The notes below the pieces were generated by a model that had not been told where the DNA came from, ran no database searches, and was given only the letters and a program-made list of their open reading frames with translations. From Theobroma cacao (taxonomy: Eukaryota; Streptophyta; Magnoliopsida; Malvales; Malvaceae), in contig NC_030859.1 of the NCBI RefSeq assembly GCF_000208745.1, positions 8,789,306-8,853,305 on the forward strand: DNA of 64,000 nucleotides, given 5' to 3'. Position numbers and translations under genes: made by a program. Positions 10,986-21,653 of this stretch are shown here, one piece after another. Positions within the stretch are counted from its first letter, which is position 1, and every line of letters begins with the position of its first letter.

Positions 10986-11954
10986 CCTCAAGTCAAATCA
11001 ACGTCTGAAATTTTCATCATCAAACAAAATACAAATCTACAAATAAGGCCAACATGCCTTTGATATCACATATATACTATTCACATTATAGATCACACTT
11101 AGTGAGCTTCAGATATTAATTAGCTCAATATCATATTTAAGTGTCCTTAATTCTCCAAGGCATCAAATACACAAAATTCTGTGGGAGGTTAATTGTTTTG
11201 AGTAAACTACTCCTAGATATTCATCATATTCACTAGACCTCCTAGTCAAGGGTCAAACATATGCTACTATGTGGCTTACACTAAGGCACACATGCACATC
11301 ATATATAACAAATATAATTTATTAACCTAGGCACATCCATCCAGGCATTTGCATATTATATATAGAACCTTCACGTTCCATGCCAGTGCATTATTCAATG
11401 CTTGATGCATTACATGCATTCCCACTTACAATGACAGTCGAAGGCACTTTTCATAACCAAGCTCAACTTCTAGCCGTCAATTCTTTTCTAGCTCACAAAT
11501 GCGTTAGTAGCTTTATTTTGCCCTTGAGCAAATCAAAATAATAATTAATTCCCAGCTTTCAAAAGTTTCCAACATTTTAAAATAGGCTTTATTCCAACTA
11601 CTTATAGTTATAAAACCGAAGTTTCAAATCTTAAGTTCAAAAAGCTTAAATCCTCAACTTGGATGCTGGGTTGCCCAAATCTAAACTCCAAATCTCCAAC
11701 AAAATCAAGTGGGCAGAATACCCAAAGTTGGAAGAAATGGGTTTCAATGTTATAAACTGATTATATAAAAAATCAATCAGTAAAATGCTTAATCTTACCT
11801 TTAAAGTGGTTTCCCAAGCTCTAATCAACCTTAATCAAGCCCCAAAATCAAGTTAAGGCTAAGGGTTTTCAGTGGGTAGAGAAGGGGAAGAGTTTTGCTT
11901 TTGTTTTAAAATGGGCGAAATGCCTTAGGCCCTTTTCATTTTTGTCAAATATCT

Positions 11955-12265
11955 AGGGATGTATTGATACATTTGTAAACACATCGATACATTTGCATGA
12001 ATTCCCCTCAAATCTATCGATACACGAGGCAATGTATTGATAGATTTGAAACAAAATGCTCTCTGCCTGAAATCTATTGATAGATTTGGAAATCTATTAA
12101 TACTTTGCCCACAAAATGTCCCCTACTATGAATCTATTGATACATTTGGACAATGTACTGATTGATGTTCATCCTAGTTCAAATCTATTGATACATTCTT
12201 GAATGTATTGATAAAAAATTCCCAGATTGCCTCATGTTGTTCTTCTTGCCAATAATGTATCGATA
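11955..12265. repeat. TGTATCGATACA-type cluster in D1 LTR
   Basis: About a dozen copies or half-copies lie in 310 bases: an exact TGTATCGATACA at about 12257, and tgtattgatac, tctatcgatacac, tctattgatac and tctattgatagat elsewhere. Variants are mainly transitions at the central CG. Confidence 0.7.
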
Positions 12266-12671
12266 CATTTTTCCCTATATGAACATTTTCAACACTCTAA
12301 CTTCCAAAAATCTAAATTTTAACACCTAAAAATCATTCCCTGTTTAAATCATGCCTTAAACAATTATTACAACTCCTAGTTCTCATACATGTATCCTCAA
12401 ATACCATATCAAAGTTGAATTTAGCTTCAAACTTTAAGATTCATCAATTATTAATGTAGAAATTGCCTACGTGTCATAGCATAGGCTTCATACACTTAAC
12501 ATATTCAACATATCATCAAAGGTCCTCAAAGACATAATAAGTTTCAAAATCATTCTTCATACACTTAGGTATATTCTCAAATCTTTAAACACATACATAA
12601 AACATTCAATCAAATTCCTTAATTGGCTTAGTTCATACCACATAGTTCTTATCAAAATCGAGGGTGTTACA

Positions 12672-12684
12672 TTCTCCCCTCCTT
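12672..12684 (-). other. Polypurine tract of element D1
   Basis: On the minus strand this reads AAGGAGGGGAGAA and is immediately followed by the LTR start TGTAACACC. This is the usual arrangement for plus-strand priming. The equivalent in D2 is 51303-51315. Confidence 0.75.
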
Positions 12685-14190
12685 ATAAACATTCATCCCC
12701 GAATTTAAATCACATATCACAAACTAAAACATATTTTTAAACCTCAAAAAGATGGGGATATTTTGCTCGCCTTTCCTCTTCAAGTTCCCATGTTGCTTCC
12801 TCAACCGAATGACTTTGCCACAATACTTTTACGATAGGAATGTCCTTGAAGCGAAGCTATTTTACTTGCCGATTTAATATGGCTACAAACTACTCCTCAT
12901 AAATAAGTCCATTTTTTAACTGGACCTCATCATACTGAATCACATGCGAAGGATCAAGAACATATCTCTTAAGTTTGGATACAAGGAAAACTGGATGAAC
13001 ATCAGACAAATTAGGTGGTAAAGCCAAGGGATAAGCAACTGTGCCTATATGCTTTAGCACCTCAAAGGGCCTGTGTATTTAGGACTCAATTTCTCTTTCT
13101 TTTTGAACCTTTTAATTGCTTTGGTCGGAGAAATTTTTATAAACACATAATCGTTGACTTCAAATTCCAAAGGTTTTCGCCTATTATCGACGTAGGATTT
13201 TTGGTGACTTTGAACCGTTAGCATCCTTTCTGGAATTACATGGATGCTTAGCTCTTGAGGTTGGAAATGCCTAGCTCAACTTCTTAGACCATCTTTGACC
13301 TTAAGAGTTTTTGTTCTCCAACTTCAAGCAATATAATAGGCGATCTACTTCTTTGACCATAAAAAGCTTTATACAATGCCATTCTGATAGTGGCTTGATT
13401 GTTGTTGTTATAAGCAAACTCGACCAAAGGCAAATAATGATTCAATGAGACTCCAAAGTCAAGCACAATTGCTCTCAACATATCCTTGAGCATTTGAATG
13501 GTGCTCTCACATTGGTTGTCCATTCGTGGGTGAAAGGTCGTATTAAAATCTAATTTTGTGCCTAAGGCTTTTTACAATTTTCTCCAAAACTAACTGGTGA
13601 ACTACGATCCTCTATCGAACACTATTGTTTCCAAAATACTATGTAGCCTCATAATCTTATTAATATAAATTTGGGCACACTGAGCTACTCCATACTTAGT
13701 GTTGACTAGCAAAGAGTGAACTAACTTACTTAGCCAATCAATTACCACCCAAATGGCATCATAGCCACCCCTAGCTCATGGTAAACCTATCACAAAGTCC
13801 ATTGTTACATGTTTTCACTTTCACTCGAGTATCAATAATAGTTGTAGTAGTCCTGAAGGTCTTTGATGTTCAACTTTTACTTGTTGACAAATCAAGCACT
13901 TAGAGATATATTCAGCCATATCTCTCTTTAATCATAGCACCAATAAATAGACTGTAAGTCATGATACATCTTAGTGGTTCCAAACTATATCGCATAAGCT
14001 GCAACATGAGCCTTTTCTAATATTTACTTCTTAAACCATCCAAATTCGACACAAAAACTTGTGATTGATAGTTAAGTAAACCATCAATGTCATAAACAAA
14101 GTCTCAAACTTTATGTTCGCTCTTGTCTCCATATATTTTCACCCAAAATTTTTCCTGATCTTGGGCATCCTCAATTTGATGTAATATCAT
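12685..14190 (-). pseudogene. pol: Ty3/gypsy integrase and C-terminal chromodomain-like tail, element D1
   Basis: The minus-strand frames show the integrase zinc-finger remainder (SKCLICQQVKVEHQRPSG, about 13870-13920), the catalytic core with MDFVIGLP (first Asp, about 13800), IVFDRGS (second Asp, about 13615) and NQCESTIQML (Glu, about 13500), then LPLVEFAYNNNNQATI (about 13400). Near the end, reading from about 12840, comes VLWQSHSVEEATWELEEE, the conserved C-terminal tail of chromoviruses. Frameshifts and stops break it at several points. It lies between RNase H and the polypurine tract, the normal gypsy order. Confidence 0.85.
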
Positions 14191-15213
14191 TAATTAAACT
14201 TTGAAAGACGCCAATGTGGCATTTGAATTATTAACCTCAAAATGTATTCCCATATTGCCTAGGTCAAATAGACTTTGCACAAAAGATCGCCTTTCTATTG
14301 TCACATATGCTAAACTCCCCATTGATTTCCAACTTAAGGCATTCACCATCGCACTTGCCTTGTTAGGATGGTTAAGTATAGTGCAGTCATAGTCCTTTAA
14401 TAATTCCAACCACTTGCACTATCTCAAATTCAAATCTCTTTACTAAAATATATACTTCAAACTTTTGTGATCCGTATACATTTCGCAAGTTTCACCATAG
14501 AGATAATGGAACCATATTTTCAAAATGAATATGATCACTACCATCTCTAGATCATGTGTAGGGTAGTTTTGTTTGTGCCTTTTTAGTTGTCGGAAGGCAC
14601 ATGCTATAATTCTCCCATGTTGCATGAACACACAACGTAATCCAATCCATGATGCATCACAATACATGGGATACCCTTTAGACCCACACAGAAGGCTCAA
14701 CACGGGTGTAGAAGTGAAACAAGCTTCAAGTCTTAGAAAACTAACCTCACACGCATCAAACCAGTTAAATCTAACCTTTTTTTAAGTCAATCTTGTCAAA
14801 GGGGATGCAATCTTGGAAAAGTCTTGTACAAAACGTCTATAATACCCAGCTAAACCTAGAAAACTTCTAACTTTTGTTATAGAAGTTAGCCTTAGCCAAT
14901 TCTCCACAGCCTTTATCTTTTTAGGCTCAACTTGTACCCCTTGTTCAGATACCACGTGTCCCAAGAAACTGAATTTGTTTAGCCAAAATTCACACTTCAA
15001 AAACTTAGCATATAATTTGTGCTCCCTTAGTGTCTAGAGCATGATTCTCAAGTGCTTCACGTGTTCTTCCGAGCTCTTAGAATACACCAATATGTCGTCT
15101 ATAAATATGACCATAAATCTATCCAAATACGCTTAAAATACTCTATTCATTAAGTCCATAAAGGCTGTAGGGGTGTTAATGAGTCTGAACGACAACACTA
15201 GAAACTCATAATG
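14191..15213 (-). pseudogene. pol: Ty3/gypsy reverse transcriptase (C-terminal half) and RNase H, element D1
   Basis: The segment begins at 15213 with HYEFLVLSF, part-way into RT, so the fingers and first catalytic Asp region are missing. It continues with intact FIDD (15094-15105), [16 protein letters not shown] (14950-15000), [19 protein letters not shown], RNase H (YPMYCDAS at about 14670, [19 protein letters not shown] at about 14450-14510) and the RNase H end ELLKDYDCTILNHPNKA. It resembles the Tekay/Del lineage. Upstream it is fused in frame to an Athila-like gag, and the same fusion occurs at 53846 in D2. Confidence 0.85.
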
Positions 15214-15616
15214 TCCATTGTATTTGAAGGTATCGCAAATCTCCAGAAAATTCACCAAAGGAGAATTAGGATCATCACTGGGTAACCCACCAAACTGGAC
15301 TGAAGAGTAAATCATCTGAATGTAAGCTGGTTTAATTTTGAAATTATTTGCATTGATGGAAGGCTCTTAATGCTTTGGTGCAAACCTTGCAAAAGAGGAA
15401 CAACATAATCCTGCTTTACTCTATTATTTTTAGAACCAAATTAAAGGCATTATTGCCATTGTTGTTGTTATCTTCAACCATTGTTTGATTTAAAGTTGCA
15501 ACTTGCAAATTGTCCCTTCGACATCTTTTGAAAGTTCTTTCTATCTTAGGATCAAAAGAAACAAGATTCAAGTTGTTTCTCCTTTGCATACAATGACCAA
15601 AGATATCTGTAAACAA
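15214..15616 (-). pseudogene. gag: Athila/Tat-like gag N-terminal part, fused to D1 reverse transcriptase
   Basis: The first readable block (15616 down to about 15420) has the Athila/Tat-type gag start: MQRRNNLNLVSFDPKIERTF followed by a basic stretch and an Asn run. After a break it resumes with SSVQFGGLPSDDPNSPLVNF and LEICDTFKYNG, characteristic of that gag family, and then switches at about 15214 into RT of a different gypsy lineage without a frame break. The rest of gag, protease and half of RT are absent. A 60-aa open frame spans the switch. Confidence 0.8.
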
Positions 15617-15665
15617 ACAAAAACTAATATTAAAACAAGAAGAATAAAATTTGAAGTAAGACTAA

Positions 15666-15916
15666 ACTACTTGGTATTAGTATTAGTAAAAATTCTAGAA
15701 ACAATTCTCTAGCAATGGCTCCAAAAACTTGTCACTTAAAATTCTACTACGCCAGTATATGTATCCAATAAATAGTATATAAGCAAGCAGNACTACTTGG
15801 TATTAGTATTAGTAAAAATTCTAGAAACAATTCTCTAGCAATGGCTCCAAAAACTTGTCACTTAAAATTCTACTACGCCAGTATATGTATCGAATAAATA
15901 GTATATAAGCAAGCAG
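15666..15916. repeat. 125-bp direct duplication around a single N
   Basis: 15666-15790 and 15792-15916 are the same 125 bases with one difference seen (atccaataa versus atcgaataa), separated by one N at 15791. The homologous region of D2 (54307-54430) has the sequence only once. This is best read as two contig ends that overlap but were not merged. Confidence 0.9.
15707..15723 (-). other. Decayed primer binding site, tRNA-Asp type
   Basis: The plus strand reads ctctagcaatggctcca; by eye 12 of 17 bases match the plant tRNA-Asp 3' end (CCCCGGCAACGGCGCCA). The D2 counterpart at 54341-54357 matches 14 of 17. It lies between the LTR stub and gag, as expected on the minus strand. A second decayed copy lies in the 125-bp duplication at 15792-15916. 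Confidence 0.65.
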
Positions 15917-16147
15917 AGTATCGATGCTACAGAGAATTGATATAAAATTTACTAAGTACTAAAATTATAACAATTTAAGCTTATCCAAACAATAAAAATT
16001 AATTAATTAACTAAAACTAATTAACCAAAATTTAAACTAAAATGAAAAATCAAAGTAATATTAACTTGAGTAAAGATCAAATCAAACAAACCTAGGATTA
16101 CAATATCCCTCACACTTCATCTAAATCTTAACTCTCGTCCTTAACAG
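15730..16147 (-). mobile_element. Truncated Athila/Tat-type LTR (family E) upstream of D1 gag
   Basis: It begins TGTCACTTAAAATTC right after the primer site and shares the blocks 'gagtatcgatgc', 'aggattacaatatccctcacacttcatctaa' and 'taactctcgtccttaac' with solo LTR E (6124-7621). It stops at 16147, where a plus-strand A-type LTR starts; the same joint is at 54656/54657 in D2. It contains the assembly duplication. Confidence 0.65.
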
Positions 16148-17526
16148 TGAAATCCCACCTTGAGTAAGATGATAAGTTAAGAAATCCTTAAGTGAGCATA
16201 TAGATTACATGTTTCGAATATTAAACTTAGATTGAACCTTCAAAAGAGTTATTAACACTTTTTGTTGTCTGTCACTTTTGAAGCATAAAATCTTTTAAGT
16301 ATGAAAAGGGTTAAAATATATGATTTTTATAAAATAATCTTTTAAAAATAAAAAATGGCAGTAATGATTCTTTTCATTTTTATATGATCAAAAATGATTT
16401 TTTCTTAATTTTTGGAGTACATTTGCTAGGGTAAATGGGAACCATAAATTTAACTTCAGTCAAACTTTTTTTATTTTGTTCTTGAAAGCAAAATTTAGAT
16501 TTTGATTCTCTTGGATTTTGATTTTTTTATTTTTATTGAATCCAAAAGTTTGCTTATTCACATTAAATATCTTAAGTAAATGGAAAGTAAAAACTAAAGA
16601 GGATATTTACTTAAATGGTATTTAATGTAAATAAGCTAGACAGGTTTTATAGGCATTCTGTCTTAGAAAAATTGCATTCTGTCTCAAATGTATTGATACA
16701 TGTTCATGATGTATCGATACATTTAGCCTAGAAAGGTTTTTTGATGAACATATATCAATACATGTTCAAAATGCATCGATACATTTTCTCGAGAAGCAAA
16801 TGTATCAATACATGGGCCAATATATCGATACATTTCGTTGATTTCAGAAAAATAAAACAGGTAAAAACGTATTCTCACACCCTAGCTTATAAATATATCA
16901 CACTTTTTGAGGTTGGCAACCCTCAGCCACAATTGCAAGGTAAAAGACCTATTCTTAAGCTCTTTCAACACATTTTAACCCAAAATTCCATTTTTATGAT
17001 TCTAAAGCTTAGATTTGGGTTTTTATGGAAAAAGATGACATTTTTAGCTTTTAAATCTTTTAGCTTCAGATTTTCATAACTTAAATAGTTGTGTTATTGC
17101 CCAAACTTTCTACTGGTGATTTAAGTTTAAAATTTTTATGATTTTCTTAAGCATCTAAGCTCACCTAAGGTAAGGATGGAAGATTTATGGGTTTCTAAGC
17201 ATGGGTTTTTGCTAGAAAATTAGTTTAGCCAAAGTCGAGTACTTTCGAAAGTACCTAAAAGATTATTACGAAATTCTTAATCTAGGAAATGATTGTGATG
17301 ATTGTTGTATGATAAGAACACTTGAAAACTCCACGGATAACGCTGAAAAGGAGTTGTGATTGGAGCTAGGAATCGAATCTCTAATTAGGTGAGTGGATAC
17401 ACCACTTTCAAATTATTTTGATATGTAAAGCTAACATGATTTTGATGAAAAAGATTATTTATGCATGTTGAATTTATTCTCTAAAATTGGTTATCAAAGG
17501 ATTTGAGATTCTAGAATGAAAATGAT
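16148..17526 (+). mobile_element. Truncated family A LTR, plus orientation, next to D1
   Basis: It starts tgaaatcccacc, close to the family A LTR start, and runs colinearly with 54657-56038 until 'gattctagaatgaaaatgat', where homology ends abruptly and gypsy element F begins. It contains a TGTATCGATACA-type cluster at 16690-16840. It is non-coding. Confidence 0.7.
16690..16840. repeat. TGTATCGATACA-type cluster in plus-strand A-type LTR
   Basis: Six to seven copies lie in 150 bases. An exact copy is at about 16712; the others are tgtattgatac, tatcaatac, gcatcgatac and atatcgatac. Confidence 0.7.
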
Positions 17527-17858
17527 AATAGTAAATGTAGACAAGTTACCAAGATAGGCATACCTTAAATGATTTTGTAAGGGTTTAAGTTCCAACTTTG
17601 GAGGTTCCTCAATAGATGGCTTTGTTATCATTAATAAAGTATCCAAATTCTCATAATGTGTCCTCATTACACAGGAAAGAGCATCCAACAAATTTATGCA
17701 TTCAATAACATCTTCATCTTCTCTCCTAGAATCATTTACTAAGGAAGCTTCAAATGGGTCCATAGGGTAATTCTCCTCAAACATTTCTCTTGTAACTATA
17801 TAAACTATATTCACTGCAAGACATTCATCATGATTGTTAGCATATTTTAAAGCATTAA
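17527..17858 (-). pseudogene. pol: Gypsy element F: protease-RT linker, truncated
   Basis: The open minus-strand frame reads NALKYANNHDECLAVN, then FEENYPMDPFEASLVND and PPKLELKPLQNHLRYAYLG. This is the acidic linker and the block just before RT in Athila/Tat-like polyproteins. It ends at 17527 where D1-linked LTR sequence starts, so RT is missing. The frame continues in register with the protease at 20641 once the solo LTR B1 and one copy of its 5-bp TSD are disregarded, so B1 inserted inside this gene. Confidence 0.85.
17854..17858. other. Target-site duplication ATTAA (left) of solo LTR B1
   Basis: ATTAA directly before TGTAAAACCC; identical to 20636-20640. Confidence 0.9.
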
Positions 17859-20635
17859 TGTAAAACCCGACCTTATAAACACATATCATGACATACATGC
17901 ACTGAGTAGCATGTTATTATGCTAGGAAGCCACCTAAGAATAGACGAAACTCGTATTGTACCTAATGGTACACTTGAGTGGATTTAACCTCGAACTAGTT
18001 CAAATAGAAATCATAGGATGAAATTTAATATCTTACAGTCCAAGAATGACTAGAAATGATTGTTCGGAGTTTGAGGGTTCATTTGGGGTAAATTTGAAAA
18101 TTTAGATGTTTAGGGGTAAAATCGTCATTTTGCCACCTAAGATAATAATTTAATCATGGAGTGAAATTTTTGACCAAGATTTACTATTTGGAGTATAATT
18201 TAATGATAGGAAGTGAAAAATTTCAATTTCGGCAATTTTCGGAACATAGGGGCAAAACGGTAATTTTGTCACTTCAGGGTAAAAACCGTAATTTTCACCA
18301 CCCAAAACTTGTCAAAATCATCGGATTTATTTATTTTTGGTATGAACTACTATGGTATGTTAAGTGGTGAAAAATTGAAGTTTAAAAGACGAAATTTGAA
18401 AAATGGACCAAAGGAAAAACGACACATGGCACTTTTTAATGATTTAATATTATTTTAATGAAAAGTCAGCCCATTTAAACCCCATTTTAAGTGATGGCCG
18501 GCCATAAGGGAGAACAAGAGAGAAAATAGAGAGGAAAGGAAGAAAAAAAGAAAAACCAAAGAGAAACAAGAAAATTAAAAGGGGAATTCGCGTTTTTCGC
18601 CCGTTTACGAGTCTAACGGTAAGATTTTTCGACTTTAGCTTGATTTCTACCTTTCCTATGCCTTTGTTTCCATTTAGCATGCTTGAGGAGAGAGATGTAA
18701 AAGTGACATCAAGGGCTGGCCGAATTTCAAGGGGGGAGAAATTGAAATTTTTAGGTTTTGATTTTTAGTTAAATTGATAGTTTTAGTTAGTTAAATGTGT
18801 TTAGAAATTAATTGGGCAAGAAAGCATTAAATTTTCACAATACCCACCCTTGGCTGAATCTGTAATGAGGTACAATGATGATGATCTGATTTTTATTCTA
18901 AGAGAAATGAAGAGAAAATGATGAAAAATGGTTAAATGTGATAGAAAAACAAAGTAGAAAATTTACCGAGTTAATCTCCCATTTTTGGCTAAATTTTCCA
19001 AGGAGGAAAGTGAACTGATTTTGGTGATTTTAGAAGGTTATTGCTGATATTTAATGGTTAGAAATGTTGGAGAGAGAATGGGACAATTTAGAGCTAAAAT
19101 GGAACGCGTTAGCAATTTATTGGGTAAAGTGCCAAAAATAGGTTAATACCGCGTTTAAGCCATTTTTGGCTATTGCATTTCATACCATGCATTAGTATAG
19201 GATTTGAGTCAAATATATAGTGATTTAGCATTAATGTGGTGAATTGTGTAAATTTTTGCATTGTGTCTAGGAGGAGAGCCTTCCGGTAAAGGCAAAGAAG
19301 TCGTACCCGACGAATAGTGATCGGGGCACCTAGAAAGCTTTTAGTTTGTACAAACGGTGAGTAAACCTATTATTATTGTAAATTATCTAGAGTTTATTTT
19401 TAAATGCTCTTTATGTATTTTATGAAACAAAAATGAGATTAAAACGGGATTTTTGATGTTTTAGAAATAAATGTGACAAATAAAAATATATTGTGTTGAT
19501 TATAAACTTGAGTAATTAGAGGCTGCCAATTGTCTTGAAAAATATATTTTCTTATGAATGGCTTATGATATATGAGTATATGTGGCTATATTTTATAATT
19601 GCATTGGGAATTTATGTAAGCTGTTTTTTTTACTATGCAGGCTGGGTAAATAAATAAAAGCCACGTTATACTGTCGAAAATTTATTAAAATTGATGGGTT
19701 TAGTCACTACAGTGACGGGTTTTCGTGGACTGCCTATTAGAGGGGCACGGTAAATCCGGTTACATAGTTACTCCAGTTGTAAAGGCGAGAAGGGTAACTC
19801 CCGATGTAGTATTAGAGTTCACTTCACGTCGAACCCCTATGTGAATGTGTAACTCGGCCAACGCCAAGGAATGACTTGTTTTAAAAATAAAAATGTGTTT
19901 CACATGTAAATATCTTAACAACCTTGACGGACTCGGTTAGATGCCTCGACCAAGGTATCCCCGAGGATTAGTTTTGGCTTGAGCTCTGTTTTTAATAAAA
20001 GTGAGAAGCCTTAACAACTGTTTTGGTAAATTACAAATATTTAATGGTTTAAGAAATAAATTGAAAACCTTATGAAATGGTTTGTGATTTGTTGTTTAAA
20101 CTTGCCTCCATTTTACTCGCCTTTAGATATTTATGATAATGTCTGTTTACTCATTGGGATTGTAAAATCTCACCCACCTCATTTTCAAATATTTTAGGCA
20201 TGTGGTAGCTTGTAGATACCCTATTTTGTCGAGGATTCCAGTTGACATCTCTATCTCACAGACAGTAGGTTACTATCACCAACACTTGGTGTAGTTATGG
20301 GCCACTTGTCATTGTAATTATTATTGTACATTATAACTTTGTAAATTATGGTATGTATGAATTTATTTTACTTCCACGTTACAAAAGATTACTTACACGT
20401 GTTTCTATAAATATTATTTTATATAAAAATGCTATATTTTTGTCTTTTGATTTACTTGAGTCGAAAATGACTGGAAATTGTTTAAAACAAAATGTTTAAA
20501 AACGATTGCTCACAAGAAAGGCAAGAAACTGATATGTAAGCCTTGCGGGGTTTCGATTGGTATTTTGGGTAATGAGTATCAATCGAGAAGTCACGGCGGT
20601 TGTCATGGACCCGAGGGAGGTTCCGAGTCGTGACA
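17859..20635 (+). mobile_element. Solo LTR B1, 2777 bp
   Basis: It has ends TGTAAAACCCGACC ... GAGTCGTGACA, a perfect ATTAA TSD and no coding capacity. It is homologous to B2 (21654-24628) throughout and to the start of B3 (63714). Near the start are repeats of the near-palindrome GGCAAAAT-GGTC-ATTTTGCC (18112-18135 and 18248-18270, both diverged). ATGGCCGGCCAT lies at about 18493. The end GTGACA resembles those of families A and C, suggesting all belong to related gypsy (Tekay-like) families with long LTRs. Confidence 0.88.
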
Positions 20636-20640
20636 ATTAA
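20636..20640. other. Target-site duplication ATTAA (right) of solo LTR B1
   Basis: Second ATTAA copy, after GTGACA. Confidence 0.9.
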
Positions 20641-21496
20641 CTATATTGAAGGTTGCCTATTGTTCCTGGACTCTTAAAGTAAGCTTTTTTTTCTTTATGT
20701 CTACAAGTGCTTCGATAGTACGTAAGAAAGGTCTCCTTGGAATGATTAAAACCTCTCTGTCTTCTTCCATATCTAGTATTACAAAATCAACTAAAAATAT
20801 GAACTTTTCCACTTTTACTAATACATCATCTACAGTGCCATGAGGATATGTGATGGTGCGGTCTACAAGTTGTAAAGTGATTGTGGTGGGCTTTGTTTCT
20901 CTTAAATGCAGTTTCTTGTAAATAAACAATGGCATAAGGTTGATACTAGCTCCCAAATCGCTCAATGCCTTGGCAAAATAGTATGCCCTAATGGGGCACG
21001 GTATTGTAAAACTACCAAGATCCTTGATTTTCAATGGAAGCTTGTTCTGTATGATTACGCTACACTCCTTAGTGAGTGCCACTATCTTGAACTCACATAG
21101 TAGTCTTTTCTTCAACAATATCTCTTTCAGAAACTTAGCGTACAAAGGCACTTACTCTAAATCCTTTGTGAATGATATGCTGATGTGTAGCTTCTTGAAT
21201 ACCTCTATAAACTTTTGAAATTGATTCTCTTGTTGTTGTTTTCTGAATCGTTGAAGAAAGGGTGGTGGTGGTGTGATAGTATTTTTCTTTTTTGCACTTC
21301 GATTATCAAGATTAACTACTTGTGTCTCATTCTGAGCTTGTTTCTCCACTTTTTCTACTTGTTTAGTATTACCCTCAATCTCTTTTCCACTTCTCAAAGG
21401 GATTGCCTTTACATGTTCTTTGTCTTCCTTTCTCATATTTGTCTCAATGTCACTAGGCAATGTCCCTTGGGCTCTACTGTTAAATGTGCTTGCCAA
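20641..21496 (-). pseudogene. pol: Gypsy element F: gag C-terminus and aspartic protease
   Basis: The minus-strand block 21496-21152 is a charged Lys/Glu/Gln-rich gag tail with TITPPPPFLQRFRKQQQ. 21151-20657 is the protease: FTIPCPIRAYYFAKALSDLG followed by ASINLMPLFIYKKLHL, with DLGAS as the active-site motif usual for this lineage, then VDFVILDMEEDREVLIIPRR and PFLRT. A stop follows the VQEQ end, before the linker. The two open frames are separated by one stop. This is the best-preserved coding block in the window, but the element has lost RT and everything beyond. Confidence 0.88.
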
Positions 21497-21648
21497 CTAC
21501 CCAACTTGCGTCTCAAGGTTTCTTAATGAGGCTGCTTGACTATTGATGAGGGAGTCTGTCTTTTCTATATATTGCATCATTAACTCCTCCATGGATGGCT
21601 TTTTATCAGGAACGGGGGTTCTCACTTGCTGTTAAAAATTAGGCCGCA
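21497..21648 (-). pseudogene. gag: Gypsy element F: gag middle part
   Basis: The minus strand shows the Athila/Tat gag pattern: a PSMEELMMQYIEKTDSL block and an ASLRNLETQVG block, with stop codons. It is continuous with the downstream gag tail and, across solo LTR B2, with 24634-25020. Confidence 0.75.
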
Positions 21649-21653
21649 TGTTT
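21649..21653. other. Target-site duplication TGTTT (left) of solo LTR B2
   Basis: TGTTT before TGTCAAGCCC; identical to 24629-24633. Confidence 0.9.

Larger units (their letters stand above)
9833..12671 (-). mobile_element. Family D LTR (3' LTR of element D1), about 2.8 kb
   Basis: On the minus strand it starts TGTAACACCC directly after a polypurine tract (complement of 12672-12684) and ends GGGTCGTGATA at 9833. It is non-coding. It interrupts a copia RT. It holds a TGTATCGATACA-type cluster (11955-12265) and a degenerate minisatellite (10640-10985). The second copy is 49704-51302, which lacks everything below 11088. I did not find a matching LTR at the other end of D1; an Athila-type LTR stub occupies that place. 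Confidence 0.75.

Noticed and set aside
12660..16147. D1 as a complete, active LTR retrotransposon
   Set aside because: The two LTRs are of different families, half of RT, all of protease and most of gag are missing, and many stops are present.
17494..17898. 134-aa minus-strand frame as an intact protein
   Set aside because: Its first residues come from LTR B1 and its last from an A-type LTR; only the middle (17527-17858) is a genuine fragment of element F.
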